From Pseudomonas pharyngis (GTDB taxonomy: Bacteria > Pseudomonadota > Gammaproteobacteria > Pseudomonadales > Pseudomonadaceae): DNA of 64,000 nt. Shown in pieces: positions 27,725 through 37,149 of the stretch. A program made the position numbers and the translations under genes. Every line of letters begins with the position of its first letter. Within the stretch, counting starts at the first letter, position 1. Location of the stretch: the NCBI RefSeq assembly GCF_021602345.1, contig NZ_BQID01000019.1:1-64000 (forward strand). The letters are read 5' to 3'. Under the pieces are notes generated by a model. The model had not been told where the DNA came from and did not search any database. It saw nothing but the letters and a program-made list of their open reading frames with translations.

Positions 27725-29593
27725 ATGCTGAACAAATATCCTCTGTGGAAATACATTCTGATCCTGGCGGTGCTGGCGATCGGTCTGATTTATTCCGCTC
27801 CGAATCTATACCCCGATGACCCGGCCATTCAGATCAGCGGCGCCAGCACGGCCCTGCAGGTCAACCAGGCCGATCTGGATCGCGTAAGCACCGCGCTCAA
27901 GGAGTCCGGGATCAACGTCAAGGCCTCGAGCCTGGCTGCGAACGGCAAGGGTGGTCTGATCCGTCTGACCAAGGCTGAAGACCAGCTGCCGGCCAAGGAC
28001 GTTGTCCGCAAGGCATTGGGTGATGACTACGTCGTCGCGCTGAACCTGGCACAAACCACCCCGCAGTGGCTGCGCAGCGTGGCCGCGCACCCGATGAAAC
28101 TGGGTCTGGACTTGTCCGGTGGTGTGCACTTCCTGCTGGAAGTGGACATGGACAAAGCCCTCGACGCCCGCCTGAAAGTCTACGAAGGCGACGTCAAGAG
28201 CCTGTTGCGCAAAGAGAAACTGCGTTATCGCAGCCTGCCGCAACTCAATGGCGCCATTCAGCTGGGCTTCAGCGATGCCGATTCCCGCGAACAGGCCCGC
28301 GCGCTGATCCGCAAGAATTTCAACGATTTCGACATTGTTCCGGCCGACCTCAACGGTCAACCGGTGCTGCGTCTGGCGATGACCCCGGCCAAGCTGGCGG
28401 AAATCCGTGAATACTCCATCAAGCAGAACTTGACCACGGTACGTAACCGCGTCAACGAGCTGGGTGTTGCCGAACCGATCGTCCAGCGTCAGGGCGCCAA
28501 CCGTATCGTGGTTGAGCTGCCGGGCGTGCAGGACACTGCCGAAGCCAAGCGTATCCTCGGCAAGACGGCTAACCTGGAGTTCCGTCTGGCGGCAGAGCCG
28601 GGCGCTTCGAAAGCCACTTCCGAAACTTTCGAGTTCCGCGAAGGCAACCGTCCTCCGGCGCAGATCGAGCGTGGCCTGATCATCACTGGTGACCAGGTGA
28701 CTGACGCCAAGGCCGGTTTCGGTGAGCACGGCACGCCTGAAGTGAACATCCGTCTGGATGGCCATGGTGGCGAGCTGATGAGCCGTGCGACCCGCAGCAA
28801 CGTCGGTCGCAGCATGGCGGTGATCTTCATCGAGCAGCGCCCGGTCACCACTTACACCAAGCAAGTGGTCGACGGCGTCGAGAAAGACGTCGCGGTGCAG
28901 ACCTTCAAGGAAGAGAAGAAGATCATCAGCCTGGCGACCATTCAGTCGCCGCTGGGTGCGCAGTTCCGTATCACCGGCCTGAACGGCCAGGGCGAGTCGT
29001 CCGAACTGGCGCTGCTGCTGCGTGCCGGTGGTCTGGCTGCTCCGATGTACTTCGCTGAAGAACGCACCATCGGCCCGAGCCTGGGTGCGGACAACATCAC
29101 CAAGGGTATCGATGCATCGCTGTGGGGCATGCTGTTCGTCTCGCTGTTCATCATCGCCATCTACCGTTTCTTCGGCCTGATCGCCACCGTTGCACTGGCG
29201 GTGAACATGGTGCTGCTGCTGGCGCTGATGTCGCTGCTGGGCGCCACGCTGACCCTGCCGGGTATCGCCGGTATCGTGTTGACCATGGGTATGGCAGTCG
29301 ACGCCAACGTACTGATCTTCTCGCGGATTCGTGAAGAGATCGCCGCCGGCATGACCGTGCAGCGTGCAATCAACGAAGGCTTCGGTCGGGCATTCACTGC
29401 GATTCTCGACGCCAACCTGACCACCTTGCTGGTCGGCGGTATTCTCTTTGCCATGGGCACCGGCCCGGTGAAGGGCTTCGCAGTCACCATGTCCCTCGGG
29501 GTTCTGACTTCGATGTTCACGGCCATCATGGTCACCCGCGCGATGGTCAATCTGATCTTCGGCGGTCGTGACTTCAAGAAGTTGTGGATTTAA
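27725..29593 (+). CDS. secD: Protein translocase subunit SecD
   Basis: The 622-residue protein uses the proton-motive force to help pull secreted proteins across the membrane with SecF and SecYEG. It has an N-terminal helix (YPLWKYILILAVLAIGLIYS) and the P1 periplasmic head with KLGLDLSGGVHFLLEVDMD (D1 motif region). The C-terminal five-helix RND-like domain carries GIVLTMGMAVDANVLIFSRI (D4/D5 region) and AFTAILDANLTTLLVG. ATG 27725 is chosen over the adjacent GTG at 27722. It is 9 bp from secF. Confidence 0.97.
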   Translation: MLNKYPLWKYILILAVLAIGLIYSAPNLYPDDPAIQISGASTALQVNQADLDRVSTALKESGINVKASSLAANGKGGLIRLTKAEDQLPAKDVVRKALGDDYVVALNLAQTTPQWLRSVAAHPMKLGLDLSGGVHFLLEVDMDKALDARLKVYEGDVKSLLRKEKLRYRSLPQLNGAIQLGFSDADSREQARALIRKNFNDFDIVPADLNGQPVLRLAMTPAKLAEIREYSIKQNLTTVRNRVNELGVAEPIVQRQGANRIVVELPGVQDTAEAKRILGKTANLEFRLAAEPGASKATSETFEFREGNRPPAQIERGLIITGDQVTDAKAGFGEHGTPEVNIRLDGHGGELMSRATRSNVGRSMAVIFIEQRPVTTYTKQVVDGVEKDVAVQTFKEEKKIISLATIQSPLGAQFRITGLNGQGESSELALLLRAGGLAAPMYFAEERTIGPSLGADNITKGIDASLWGMLFVSLFIIAIYRFFGLIATVALAVNMVLLLALMSLLGATLTLPGIAGIVLTMGMAVDANVLIFSRIREEIAAGMTVQRAINEGFGRAFTAILDANLTTLLVGGILFAMGTGPVKGFAVTMSLGVLTSMFTAIMVTRAMVNLIFGGRDFKKLWI

Positions 29594-29602
29594 GGGGCTG
29601 CC

Positions 29603-30517
29603 ATGTTACGTACAATCAACTTCATGGGCGTCCGCAACTTTGCGTTCGGCGTCACCGTATTCCTGACCTTGCTGGCAATCTTCAGTGTGTTCCACAAGGG
29701 CATGAACTGGGGTCTGGACTTCACCGGCGGTACGCTCATCGAGCTGACCTACGAGCGTCCGGCCGATGTCACCAAGGTGCGCGAGCAACTGGTTTCTTCC
29801 GGTTATCACGAAGCCGTGGTGCAGAACTTCGGCGCGACCACCGATCTGCTGGTGCGCATGCCGGGTGAAGATCCGCAGCTGGGCCATCAGGTGGCGGAAG
29901 CGCTGCAGAAGGTCGGCGGCGACAACCCGGCGACCGTCAAGCGCGTCGAGTTCGTCGGCCCGCAGGTCGGTGAAGAGCTGCGCGACCAGGGCGGCATGGG
30001 CATGCTGCTGGCGCTCGGCGGCATCCTGATCTACCTGGCTTTCCGCTTTCAGTGGAAGTTTGCGGTCGGCGCCATCGTGTCGCTGATTCACGACGTGATC
30101 GTGACTGTGGGTATCCTGTCGTTCTTCCAGATCACCTTCGACCTGACGGTGCTGGCGGCGGTACTGGCGATCATCGGTTACTCGCTCAACGACACCATCG
30201 TCGTGTTCGACCGGGTGCGTGAGAACTTCCGTGTTCTGCGCAAGGCCACGCTGATCGAGAACATCAACATCTCGACCACGCAGACCTTGCTGCGGACCAT
30301 CGCGACCTCGGTTTCGACCTTGCTGGCGATCGCGGCACTGCTGTTCTTCGGCGGTGACAACCTGTACGGCTTCTCCCTGGCGCTGCTGGTGGGTGTTCTG
30401 GCGGGTACCTACTCGTCGATCTACATCGCCAACGTGGTGCTGATCTGGCTGAACCTGTCGACCGAAGATCTGATTCCGCCGGTCAACACCGAGAAGGAAG
30501 TCGACGACCGTCCATAA
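29603..30517 (+). CDS. secF: Protein translocase subunit SecF
   Basis: The 304-residue partner of SecD has an N-terminal helix (FGVTVFLTLLAIFSVFHKG), the periplasmic D1-like GLDFTGGTLIEL, then five helices with the signatures VTVGILSFFQITFDLTVLAA, GYSLNDTIVVFDRVREN and TLLRTIATSVSTLLAIAAL. The length is normal. A terminator follows 27 bp after the stop. Confidence 0.97.
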   Translation: MLRTINFMGVRNFAFGVTVFLTLLAIFSVFHKGMNWGLDFTGGTLIELTYERPADVTKVREQLVSSGYHEAVVQNFGATTDLLVRMPGEDPQLGHQVAEALQKVGGDNPATVKRVEFVGPQVGEELRDQGGMGMLLALGGILIYLAFRFQWKFAVGAIVSLIHDVIVTVGILSFFQITFDLTVLAAVLAIIGYSLNDTIVVFDRVRENFRVLRKATLIENINISTTQTLLRTIATSVSTLLAIAALLFFGGDNLYGFSLALLVGVLAGTYSSIYIANVVLIWLNLSTEDLIPPVNTEKEVDDRP

Positions 30518-30544
30518 CGGCCATCGTTTTCCCGGTTGTCAGTC

Positions 30545-30580
30545 AAAAAAGACGCGAGTTGAACTCGCGTCTTTTTTTTT
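30545..30580 (+). terminator. Terminator of the tgt-yajC-secDF unit
   Basis: AAAAAAGACGCGAGTT and AACTCGCGTC followed by T9-T10: a strong, near-perfect hairpin. Confidence 0.9.
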
Positions 30581-30637
30581 GCTCCAAGGCTGGGAGAAGC
30601 GCGGGCGCGTCCCGCATGTGATGGTCAGGAGGTTCAT

Positions 30638-31186
30638 GTGAACAAGTCGTTGCTGGTTGGTGCGGTATTGGGTGCTGTCGGTGTGACTGCCGGGGGTGCT
30701 GTTGCCACCTACAGCCTGGTTAAAAGCGGCCCTGAGTATGCGCAAGTGCTGGCCGTAGAACCGGTCAAAACACAGATCAAGACTCCACGTGAAGTGTGCA
30801 AGGATGTGACAGTGACCCGGCAGGCGCCGGTGAAAGATCAACACCAGATTGCCGGCACCGTGGTCGGTGCGCTGGCAGGTGGTCTGCTGGGTAACCAGAT
30901 CGGCGGCGGCACCGGCAAGAAGATTGCCACGGTGGCCGGTGCGGTCGGTGGTGGTTACGCCGGTAACAAGGTTCAGGAGGGTATGCAGGAGCGTGATACC
31001 TACACCACGACCCAGACTCGCTGTAACACGGTGAATGACATCAGCGACAAGGTTGTGGGCTATGACGTCCGGTATTCGCTGGACGGCAAGGAAGGCAAGG
31101 TGCGGATGGATCGTGATCCGGGCAACCAGATTCCGGTCGACAAGGAAGGCAAGCTGATCCTGTCGCAGAACGAGCCGGGCCAGTGA
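30638..31186 (+). CDS. Glycine-zipper (2TM) outer-membrane-like lipoprotein-type protein
   Basis: The 182-residue product starts at GTG 30638, set by an AGGAGG ribosome site at 30627-30632; a nearby ATG is out of frame and stops at once. An N-terminal hydrophobic, glycine-rich helix (LLVGAVLGAVGVTAGGAVAT) is followed by a classical glycine zipper (IAGTVVGALAGGLLGNQIGG, then AGAVGGGYAGNKVQEGM). Two cysteines occur (VCKDVTV and RCNTVND). This resembles SlyB/YcfJ-type envelope proteins. The role is unknown; such proteins often associate with the outer membrane under envelope stress. Confidence 0.8.
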   Translation: MNKSLLVGAVLGAVGVTAGGAVATYSLVKSGPEYAQVLAVEPVKTQIKTPREVCKDVTVTRQAPVKDQHQIAGTVVGALAGGLLGNQIGGGTGKKIATVAGAVGGGYAGNKVQEGMQERDTYTTTQTRCNTVNDISDKVVGYDVRYSLDGKEGKVRMDRDPGNQIPVDKEGKLILSQNEPGQ

Positions 31187-31202
31187 CCGGTTGACGGCTT
31201 AT

Positions 31203-31230
31203 AAAAAAAGCACCCTTCGGGGTGCTTTTT
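31203..31230 (+). terminator. UUCG-loop terminator of the glycine-zipper gene
   Basis: AAAAAGCACCC-TTCG-GGGTGCTTTTT. The plus-strand RNA has a C(UUCG)G tetraloop. Confidence 0.9.
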
Positions 31231-31237
31231 CATGCCC

Positions 31238-31268
31238 ATAAAAAAACACCCCGAAGGGTGTTTTTTTT
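31238..31268 (-). terminator. UUCG-loop terminator of suhB
   Basis: ACACCC-CGAA-GGGTGT on the plus strand, so the minus-strand transcript from suhB reads CACCC-UUCG-GGGUG followed by a U-run. It is the inverted counterpart of the hairpin at 31203-31230. Confidence 0.88.
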
Positions 31269-31283
31269 GGTTTCGCGAAACGC

Positions 31284-32102
31284 TTAGCGCTTCAGCGAGG
31301 CCGGCAGGTGCGGCTGGATCGCCGTCAGAACTGCCTTGAAGCATTTGGTGTTGCCGGCAACGACGTGGCCCTTCTCAAGGAAATCGTGACCGCCGGTGAA
31401 GTCGCTCACCAGGCCGCCTGCTTCCTGAATCAGCAGGGCGCCAGCAGCCATGTCCCACTCGGACAGGCCCGACTCCCAGAACGCGTCGAAACGGCCGGCG
31501 GCCACGTAAGCCAGGTCCAGGCTCGCCGAACCGGCGCGGCGAATGCCGGCAGTCTGGCCAACCAGAGCGCGGAACATGCCCAGGTAGTTGTCGAGGTTGT
31601 CCATCTGGTCGTCACGGAACGGGAAACCGGTACCGAGCAGGGCGCCGTCCAGGCTGGTGCGACCGCTGACGCGCAGGCGACGACCGTTCAGTTGAGCGCC
31701 GCGACCACGGCTGGCGGTGAATTCTTCCTGGCGAACCGGGTCCAGAACAACGGCGTGTTCCAGGCGACCACGGTATTTGCAGGCAATGCTGACAGCGAAG
31801 TGAGGAATGCCGCGCAGGAAGTTGGTGGTGCCATCCAGCGGATCGATGATCCACAGGTATTCTTCGCCTTCGATGCCGGTGCCGGCGTGCAGGCCGGTCT
31901 CTTCACCCATGATCGAGTGATTCGGGTAAGCCTTGCGCAGGGCGTCGATGATTTTCTGTTCGGCGGCGCGATCGACCTCGGATACGTAATCCTTGGCGTC
32001 TTTTTCGTCGACCTTGATGGTATCCAGGCGCTCGATGGAGCGGAAGATCAGTTCACTGGCGCTGCGGGCGGCGCGCAGCGCGATATTCAGCATGGGCTGC
32101 AT
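31284..32102 (-). CDS. suhB: Inositol-1-monophosphatase SuhB
   Basis: This 272-residue Mg2+-dependent phosphatase is also a partner of ribosomal RNA antitermination complexes in proteobacteria. Metal-site motifs are IMGEETG (about 64-70), WIIDPLDGTTNF (about 83-94) and SEWDMAAGALLIQEAGG (about 213-229). The length matches E. coli SuhB. It is divergent from trmJ, as in many Pseudomonas genomes. Confidence 0.96.
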   Translation of the reverse strand: MQPMLNIALRAARSASELIFRSIERLDTIKVDEKDAKDYVSEVDRAAEQKIIDALRKAYPNHSIMGEETGLHAGTGIEGEEYLWIIDPLDGTTNFLRGIPHFAVSIACKYRGRLEHAVVLDPVRQEEFTASRGRGAQLNGRRLRVSGRTSLDGALLGTGFPFRDDQMDNLDNYLGMFRALVGQTAGIRRAGSASLDLAYVAAGRFDAFWESGLSEWDMAAGALLIQEAGGLVSDFTGGHDFLEKGHVVAGNTKCFKAVLTAIQPHLPASLKR

Positions 32103-32138
32103 GGATGTGTCACCTAAGGTTGTTAAAGAAAGCCGCGC

Positions 32139-32166
32139 ATTCTATCAGAACTTTTCTTCAGGTGAA
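32139..32166 (-). promoter_or_regulatory. Candidate promoter of suhB
   Basis: On the minus strand TTCACC (32161-32166), 16-bp spacer, TAGAAT (32139-32144), followed by a GC-rich stretch; the -10 lies about 37 bp before the suhB start. Confidence 0.45.
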
Positions 32167-32247
32167 GGTCGCTGTTCGCTTTCATAGCTTAACGGTAGGC
32201 TGTTCTGTAAGATTTGCACCCCTTTGCCGAGTCCGAGAGCGCCCGCC

Positions 32248-33018
32248 GTGCTGCAAAATATTCGTGTCGTCCTGGTCAACACCAGCCATCCGGGAAACAT
32301 CGGCGGGACCGCGCGCGCCATGAAAAACATGGGCCTGTCGCGTCTGGTGCTGGTTGATCCGCGCGTCTTTCCGCATCACGAAGCCGATGCCCGCGCTTCC
32401 GGTGCCGGTGACATCCTTGAAAACGCGCAAGTCGTCGCCACCTTGGAAGACGCCCTGGTCGGTTGCAATCTGGTGCTCGGCACCAGTGCCCGTGACCGGC
32501 GCATTCCCTGGCCATTGCTGGACCCGCGCGAGTGCGGGACCAAAGTGGTCGAGGAGGCCGGGCAGGGCGCGGAAATCGCGCTGGTGTTCGGTCGTGAAGA
32601 TTCCGGCCTGACCAATGACGAGCTACAGCGATGTCACTATCACGTGCACATCCCCTCCGATCCTGAATTCAGCTCGCTGAACCTCGGGGCGGCGGTGCAG
32701 GTGTTGAGCTATGAAGTGCGCATGGCGTGGCTGGCTGCACAAGGTCAGCCGACCAAGATCGAGAAGGAAGAAGTGGCCTCCGTGAAAAGCGCAGAGCTTG
32801 CGACCATGGATGAGTTGGAGCGGTTCTATGAACACCTGGAGCAGACCCTGGTGGCCATCGAATTTCTCGATCCGGAAAAGCCTCGGCACTTGATGGCGCG
32901 CCTGCGCCGGTTGTACGGACGCAGCTCGGTCAGCCGGGCGGAAATGAATATTTTGCGTGGCATCCTCACGGAAACCCAGAAAGCGGCCCGTGGCGAGCTC
33001 CTTAAGCGGAAGGATTAA
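32248..33018 (+). CDS. trmJ: tRNA (cytidine/uridine-2'-O-)-methyltransferase TrmJ
   Basis: This 256-residue SPOUT methyltransferase acts on ribose 32 of tRNAs. The N-terminal knot domain includes [35 protein letters not shown] and the SAM-binding [18 protein letters not shown]. The C-terminal extension (about 165-256) is helical. GTG 32248 is the start because the conserved [13 protein letters not shown] begins four residues later; a TTG 24 bp upstream is possible. Its stop overlaps the cysE start (TAATG). Confidence 0.94.
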   Translation: MLQNIRVVLVNTSHPGNIGGTARAMKNMGLSRLVLVDPRVFPHHEADARASGAGDILENAQVVATLEDALVGCNLVLGTSARDRRIPWPLLDPRECGTKVVEEAGQGAEIALVFGREDSGLTNDELQRCHYHVHIPSDPEFSSLNLGAAVQVLSYEVRMAWLAAQGQPTKIEKEEVASVKSAELATMDELERFYEHLEQTLVAIEFLDPEKPRHLMARLRRLYGRSSVSRAEMNILRGILTETQKAARGELLKRKD

Positions 33019-33797
33019 TGATGTTCGAGCGTTTGCGTGAAGATATCCAGAGCGTATTCCACCGAGACCCGGCGGCGCGTAACGCTTTTGAAGTCCTGAC
33101 CTGCTACCCCGGCATGCATGCGATCTGGATTCATCGACTGGCCGGCATGCTCTGGCGCAATGATTTGAAATGGCTGGCGCGGCTGGTGTCGAACTTCGGT
33201 CGCTGGCTGACCGGGATCGAGATCCATCCGGGTGCCAAGGTCGGTCGACGCTTCTTCATCGACCACGGCATGGGCATTGTGATCGGCGAAACCGCTGAAA
33301 TCGGCGATGACGTGACGATCTATCAGGGCGTGACGCTCGGCGGTACCAGCTGGAACAAGGGCAAGCGTCACCCGACCCTCGGCGATGGCGTGGTGGTGGG
33401 AGCGGGCGCGAAGGTGCTCGGTCCGTTCACTGTGGGTGCCGGCGCCAAGGTCGGTTCCAATGCCGTGGTCACCAAGGAAGTGCCTCCGGGTGCTACCGTG
33501 GTGGGGATTCCGGGGCGGATCATCGTCAAGTCCGATGACGAGGCCGACGCCAAGCGCAAAGCGATGGCCGAGAAGATCGGCTTCGATGCCTATGGCGTCA
33601 GCGAAGACATGCCCGACCCGGTGGCGCGCGCCATCGGCCAGTTGCTCGATCACCTGCAAGCGGTGGATGGGCGTCTGGAGGGGATGTGCGGTGCGCTGAA
33701 GGATCTGGGCAGTAATTACTGTGCGAAAGATCTGCCCGAGCTGCGTGAAGAAGACTTCGCCTGCGTCAAGGGTAAGGACGAATCCAAGCTCCACTGA
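33018..33797 (+). CDS. cysE: Serine O-acetyltransferase CysE
   Basis: This 259-residue enzyme makes O-acetylserine from serine and acetyl-CoA, the first step of cysteine synthesis. The N-terminal helical domain has [19 protein letters not shown]. The left-handed beta-helix of hexapeptide repeats includes [20 protein letters not shown] (catalytic His region), [16 protein letters not shown] and [20 protein letters not shown]. It starts at ATG 33018 overlapping trmJ, with a second ATG at 33021. It lies just upstream of iscR; its product pathway yields the cysteine consumed by IscS. Confidence 0.95.
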   Translation: MMFERLREDIQSVFHRDPAARNAFEVLTCYPGMHAIWIHRLAGMLWRNDLKWLARLVSNFGRWLTGIEIHPGAKVGRRFFIDHGMGIVIGETAEIGDDVTIYQGVTLGGTSWNKGKRHPTLGDGVVVGAGAKVLGPFTVGAGAKVGSNAVVTKEVPPGATVVGIPGRIIVKSDDEADAKRKAMAEKIGFDAYGVSEDMPDPVARAIGQLLDHLQAVDGRLEGMCGALKDLGSNYCAKDLPELREEDFACVKGKDESKLH

Positions 33798-33898
33798 CGC
33801 ACTTGCAGGGCTGCTGCCAACCGGTGTGCCATTAGGCCGCAGACCCTGCTATCATTCGCGCGCTCTTTTGCGGGTAAACCCGACTAAAGCACTAGGTC

Positions 33899-33933
33899 TT
33901 ATAGTTGACTTAAATGCTCGGGAATTGCATACT
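33899..33933 (+). promoter_or_regulatory. iscR promoter with type 1 IscR binding site
   Basis: TTGACT at 33905-33910 and CATACT at 33928-33933 are 17 bp apart. The overlapping ATAGTTGACTTAAATGCTCG matches the type 1 IscR operator, which binds the [2Fe-2S] form of IscR. This supports negative feedback on the whole isc operon. Confidence 0.82.
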
Positions 33934-33965
33934 CCCGCCCATTCCGAACTCCGTGGTAATTGTCC

Positions 33966-34457
33966 ATGCGACTGACTACAAAAGGCCGATACGCCGTGAC
34001 CGCCATGCTTGACCTGGCGTTGCACGCGCAACACGGGCCGGTGTCCCTGGCCGATATCTCCGAGCGCCAAGGCATCTCCCTGTCCTATCTCGAACAGCTT
34101 TTCGCCAAGCTGCGCCGCAGTAACCTGGTTTCCAGTGTTCGCGGTCCGGGCGGTGGCTACCAGTTGTCCCGCGACATGCAGGGCATCCAGGTGGCTCAGG
34201 TGATCGATGCGGTGAACGAATCGGTCGATGCAACAAAATGCCAGGGCCAGGGCGATTGCCACTCCGGTGACACCTGCCTGACCCATCACCTGTGGTGCGA
34301 CCTGAGCCTGCAGATTCACGAATTTCTCAGCGGTATCAGCTTGGCCGACCTCGTAACTCGCCGTGAGGTGCAGGAAGTGGCCCAGCGTCAGGATCAGCGT
34401 CGTTGCAATGGCAAGGCGCCGCGCCTGGACAAGATTGAAGCGTCCGCCGTCGAATGA
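33966..34457 (+). CDS. iscR: Iron-sulfur cluster regulator IscR
   Basis: This 163-residue Rrf2-family repressor begins [19 protein letters not shown]. The winged helix-turn-helix spans about 25-60 ([20 protein letters not shown]). The [2Fe-2S] ligands C92, C98, C104 and H107 are all present. ATG 33966 is chosen over an in-frame TTG at 33960. It is the first gene of iscRSUA-hscBA-fdx-iscX. Confidence 0.97.
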   Translation: MRLTTKGRYAVTAMLDLALHAQHGPVSLADISERQGISLSYLEQLFAKLRRSNLVSSVRGPGGGYQLSRDMQGIQVAQVIDAVNESVDATKCQGQGDCHSGDTCLTHHLWCDLSLQIHEFLSGISLADLVTRREVQEVAQRQDQRRCNGKAPRLDKIEASAVE

Positions 34458-34507
34458 CAGCCAGAGAGCTAGCGGCACGCCAGCCAGCCTGATTTAGGAG
34501 ATAGTCC

Positions 34508-35722
34508 ATGAAATTGCCGATTTACCTTGATTACTCTGCGACCACCCCGGTCGATCCGCGCGTTGCGCAAAAAATGAGTGAATGCCTGCTGGTCGACGGA
34601 AACTTCGGTAACCCGGCGTCCCGTTCCCACGTGTTCGGCTGGAAAGCCGAAGAGTCCGTCGAAAACGCCCGTCGTCAGGTTGCCGATCTGGTCAACGCCG
34701 ACCCGCGTGAAATCGTCTGGACCTCCGGTGCCACCGAGTCCGACAACCTGGCAATCAAGGGTGCGGCACATTTCTACGCCTCCAAGGGCAAGCACCTGAT
34801 CACCTCCAAGATCGAACACAAGGCTGTCCTCGACACCATGCGCCAACTGGAGCGTGAAGGTTTCGAAGTCACCTACCTCGATCCGACCGAAGATGGCCTG
34901 ATCACGCCGGCCATGATCGAAGCCGCGCTGCGCGAAGACACCATCCTGGTGTCGGTGATGCACGTGAACAACGAAATCGGTACCGTCAACGACATCGCCG
35001 CCATCGGCGAGCTGACTCGCTCCAAGGGCATCCTGTTCCATGTCGATGCCGCTCAGTCCACTGGCAAGGTCGAGATCGACCTGCAGAAACTGAAAGTCGA
35101 CATGATGTCGTTCTCCGCTCACAAAACCTACGGCCCTAAAGGCATCGGCGCGCTGTACGTCAGCCGCAAGCCGCGTGTGCGCATCGAAGCGACCATGCAC
35201 GGCGGCGGTCACGAGCGCGGCATGCGTTCCGGTACCCTGGCGACCCACCAGATCGTCGGCATGGGTGAAGCGTTCCGTGTGGCCAAGGAAGACATGGCTG
35301 CCGAAAACGTCCGTATCAAGGCGTTGAGCGACCGTTTCTACAAGCAGGTCGAGCACCTGGAAGAGCTGTACGTCAACGGCAGCCTGACCGCTCGCGTTCC
35401 GCACAACCTGAACCTGAGCTTCAACTACGTTGAAGGCGAGTCGCTGATCATGGCGCTCAAGGATCTGGCGGTTTCGTCCGGTTCGGCCTGCACCTCGGCG
35501 TCGCTTGAGCCTTCGTACGTACTGCGCGCCCTGGGCCGCAACGACGAACTGGCACACAGCTCGATCCGTTTCACCTTCGGCCGCTTCACCACCGAAGAAG
35601 AAATCGATTACGCCGCGCAGAAAGTCTGCGAGGCCGTTACCAAGCTGCGCGCTCTGTCGCCGCTGTGGGACATGTACAAAGACGGCGTCGATATCTCGAA
35701 GATCGAGTGGGCGGCACACTAA
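34508..35722 (+). CDS. iscS: Cysteine desulfurase IscS
   Basis: This 404-residue PLP enzyme removes sulfur from cysteine for iron-sulfur clusters and thio-tRNA. Signatures are [15 protein letters not shown], the PLP lysine in [17 protein letters not shown] and the flexible catalytic-cysteine loop [18 protein letters not shown]. The length is exactly that of E. coli IscS. An AGGAG site precedes ATG 34508. A 101-bp gap separates it from iscU. Confidence 0.98.
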   Translation: MKLPIYLDYSATTPVDPRVAQKMSECLLVDGNFGNPASRSHVFGWKAEESVENARRQVADLVNADPREIVWTSGATESDNLAIKGAAHFYASKGKHLITSKIEHKAVLDTMRQLEREGFEVTYLDPTEDGLITPAMIEAALREDTILVSVMHVNNEIGTVNDIAAIGELTRSKGILFHVDAAQSTGKVEIDLQKLKVDMMSFSAHKTYGPKGIGALYVSRKPRVRIEATMHGGGHERGMRSGTLATHQIVGMGEAFRVAKEDMAAENVRIKALSDRFYKQVEHLEELYVNGSLTARVPHNLNLSFNYVEGESLIMALKDLAVSSGSACTSASLEPSYVLRALGRNDELAHSSIRFTFGRFTTEEEIDYAAQKVCEAVTKLRALSPLWDMYKDGVDISKIEWAAH

Positions 35723-35823
35723 ATATAGAAGCCGCCGGATACAGATCCTGTAGCGACGCGGCGGTTTACGCAGCGCAGTTGCAGGGTCTCAAGAGCGGCC
35801 CTGATGAGTGAGGATTGAGAATC

Positions 35824-36210
35824 ATGGCTTACAGCGAAAAGGTCATCGACCACTACGAAAACCCGCGCAACGTCGGCAAGATGAACGCGGAAGATCCTGA
35901 TGTCGGCACCGGCATGGTCGGCGCTCCGGCGTGCGGCGACGTGATGCGTCTGCAAATCAAGGTCAACGATCAGGGCGTTATCGAAGACGCCAAGTTCAAG
36001 ACCTACGGCTGCGGTTCGGCTATCGCCTCCAGCTCCCTCGCTACCGAGTGGATGAAGGGCAAGACCCTGGACGAAGCTGAAACCATCAAGAACACTCAGC
36101 TGGCCGAAGAACTGGCCCTGCCGCCAGTGAAAATCCACTGCTCGGTTCTCGCTGAAGACGCCATCAAGGCGGCCGTTCGCGATTACAAGCAGAAGAAAGG
36201 CTTGATCTGA
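35824..36210 (+). CDS. iscU: Iron-sulfur cluster scaffold IscU
   Basis: This 128-residue scaffold assembles clusters with IscS. The cluster cysteines C37 (GAPACGDV), C63 (YGCGSA) and C106 (KIHCSVL) are in place. The HscA recognition motif LPPVK lies at about 99-103. ATG 35824 is the start ([18 protein letters not shown]); an in-frame ATG-like codon at 35815 adds three residues with no support. Confidence 0.98.
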   Translation: MAYSEKVIDHYENPRNVGKMNAEDPDVGTGMVGAPACGDVMRLQIKVNDQGVIEDAKFKTYGCGSAIASSSLATEWMKGKTLDEAETIKNTQLAEELALPPVKIHCSVLAEDAIKAAVRDYKQKKGLI

Positions 36211-36244
36211 CTTTCAAGATTTGGCGACGAGTAAGGAGTCAACG

Positions 36245-36568
36245 ATGGCTATCAGCATGACAGAAGCGGCTGCTCGACACGTGCGGCGCTCCCTCGACGG
36301 GCGCGGCAAGGGTGAAGGGATTCGTCTGGGTGTTCGCACCACGGGCTGTTCCGGCCTTGCCTACGTGCTGGAGTTTGTCGATGAGGTGGTTGCAGAAGAT
36401 CAGGTGTTCGAGAGTCACGGCGAAAAAGTGATCATCGACCCGAAGAGCCTGGCCTACCTCGACGGCACCGAGCTCGATTTCGTCAAGGAAGGGTTGAACG
36501 AAGGCTTCAAGTTCAACAACCCCAACGTACGCGGTGAGTGTGGCTGCGGCGAAAGCTTCAACATCTGA
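36245..36568 (+). CDS. iscA: A-type iron-sulfur carrier IscA
   Basis: This 107-residue carrier delivers clusters to target enzymes. The three conserved cysteines are in [13 protein letters not shown] and near the C-terminus in [12 protein letters not shown] 36245 ([13 protein letters not shown]) has AAGGAG upstream; the frame remains open further upstream. Confidence 0.97.
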   Translation: MAISMTEAAARHVRRSLDGRGKGEGIRLGVRTTGCSGLAYVLEFVDEVVAEDQVFESHGEKVIIDPKSLAYLDGTELDFVKEGLNEGFKFNNPNVRGECGCGESFNI

Positions 36569-36576
36569 GGCTTGTC

Positions 36577-37098
36577 GTGGGTATTCCTTGTCATTTCGCT
36601 TTATTCGAGCTGCAGCCGGGCTTTCGTCTGGATCTCGAGCAGTTGGCCACGCGCTATCGCGAGTTGGCGCGCGGCGTTCATCCTGACCGCTTTGCCGATG
36701 CTTCCGAGCGCGAGCAGCGGTCGGCGCTCGAGCAGTCTGCGCGGCTCAATGATGCCTACCAGACGCTCAAGAGTCCGGCCCAGCGCGCACGCTACCTGCT
36801 GACCATCAGCGGGCATGAAGTGCCGATGGAAGTCACCGTCCACGATCCCGAGTTTCTTCTGCAGCAGATGCAATGGCGCGAAGAGCTCGAAGATCTGCAG
36901 GACAGTGCCGACCTGGCCGGTGTCGCGGCGTTCAAGCGTCGCCTGAAAACCGCCCAGGAAGAGCTCAACGAAAGCTTCGCAGCCTGTTGGGATGATGCAG
37001 CGCAGCGCGAACAGGCCGAACGCCTGATGCGGCGCATGCAGTTCCTCGACAAGCTCACCTACGAAGTGCGCCAGTTAGAAGAGCGCCTCGACGATTAA
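36577..37098 (+). CDS. hscB: Co-chaperone HscB (DnaJ-like)
   Basis: The 173-residue J-domain protein delivers IscU to HscA. The J-domain carries the HPD motif ([11 protein letters not shown], about 31-41) and [20 protein letters not shown]. The C-terminal three-helix bundle binds IscU. The start is GTG 36577, giving the expected beginning [16 protein letters not shown]; no better ATG exists in frame except one overlapping iscA. Confidence 0.95.
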   Translation: MGIPCHFALFELQPGFRLDLEQLATRYRELARGVHPDRFADASEREQRSALEQSARLNDAYQTLKSPAQRARYLLTISGHEVPMEVTVHDPEFLLQQMQWREELEDLQDSADLAGVAAFKRRLKTAQEELNESFAACWDDAAQREQAERLMRRMQFLDKLTYEVRQLEERLDD

Positions 37099-37149
37099 CC
37101 CAGTGCCGCTCCGGTCGCACGCCTGATATACAGATAAGTCCTGATCACG

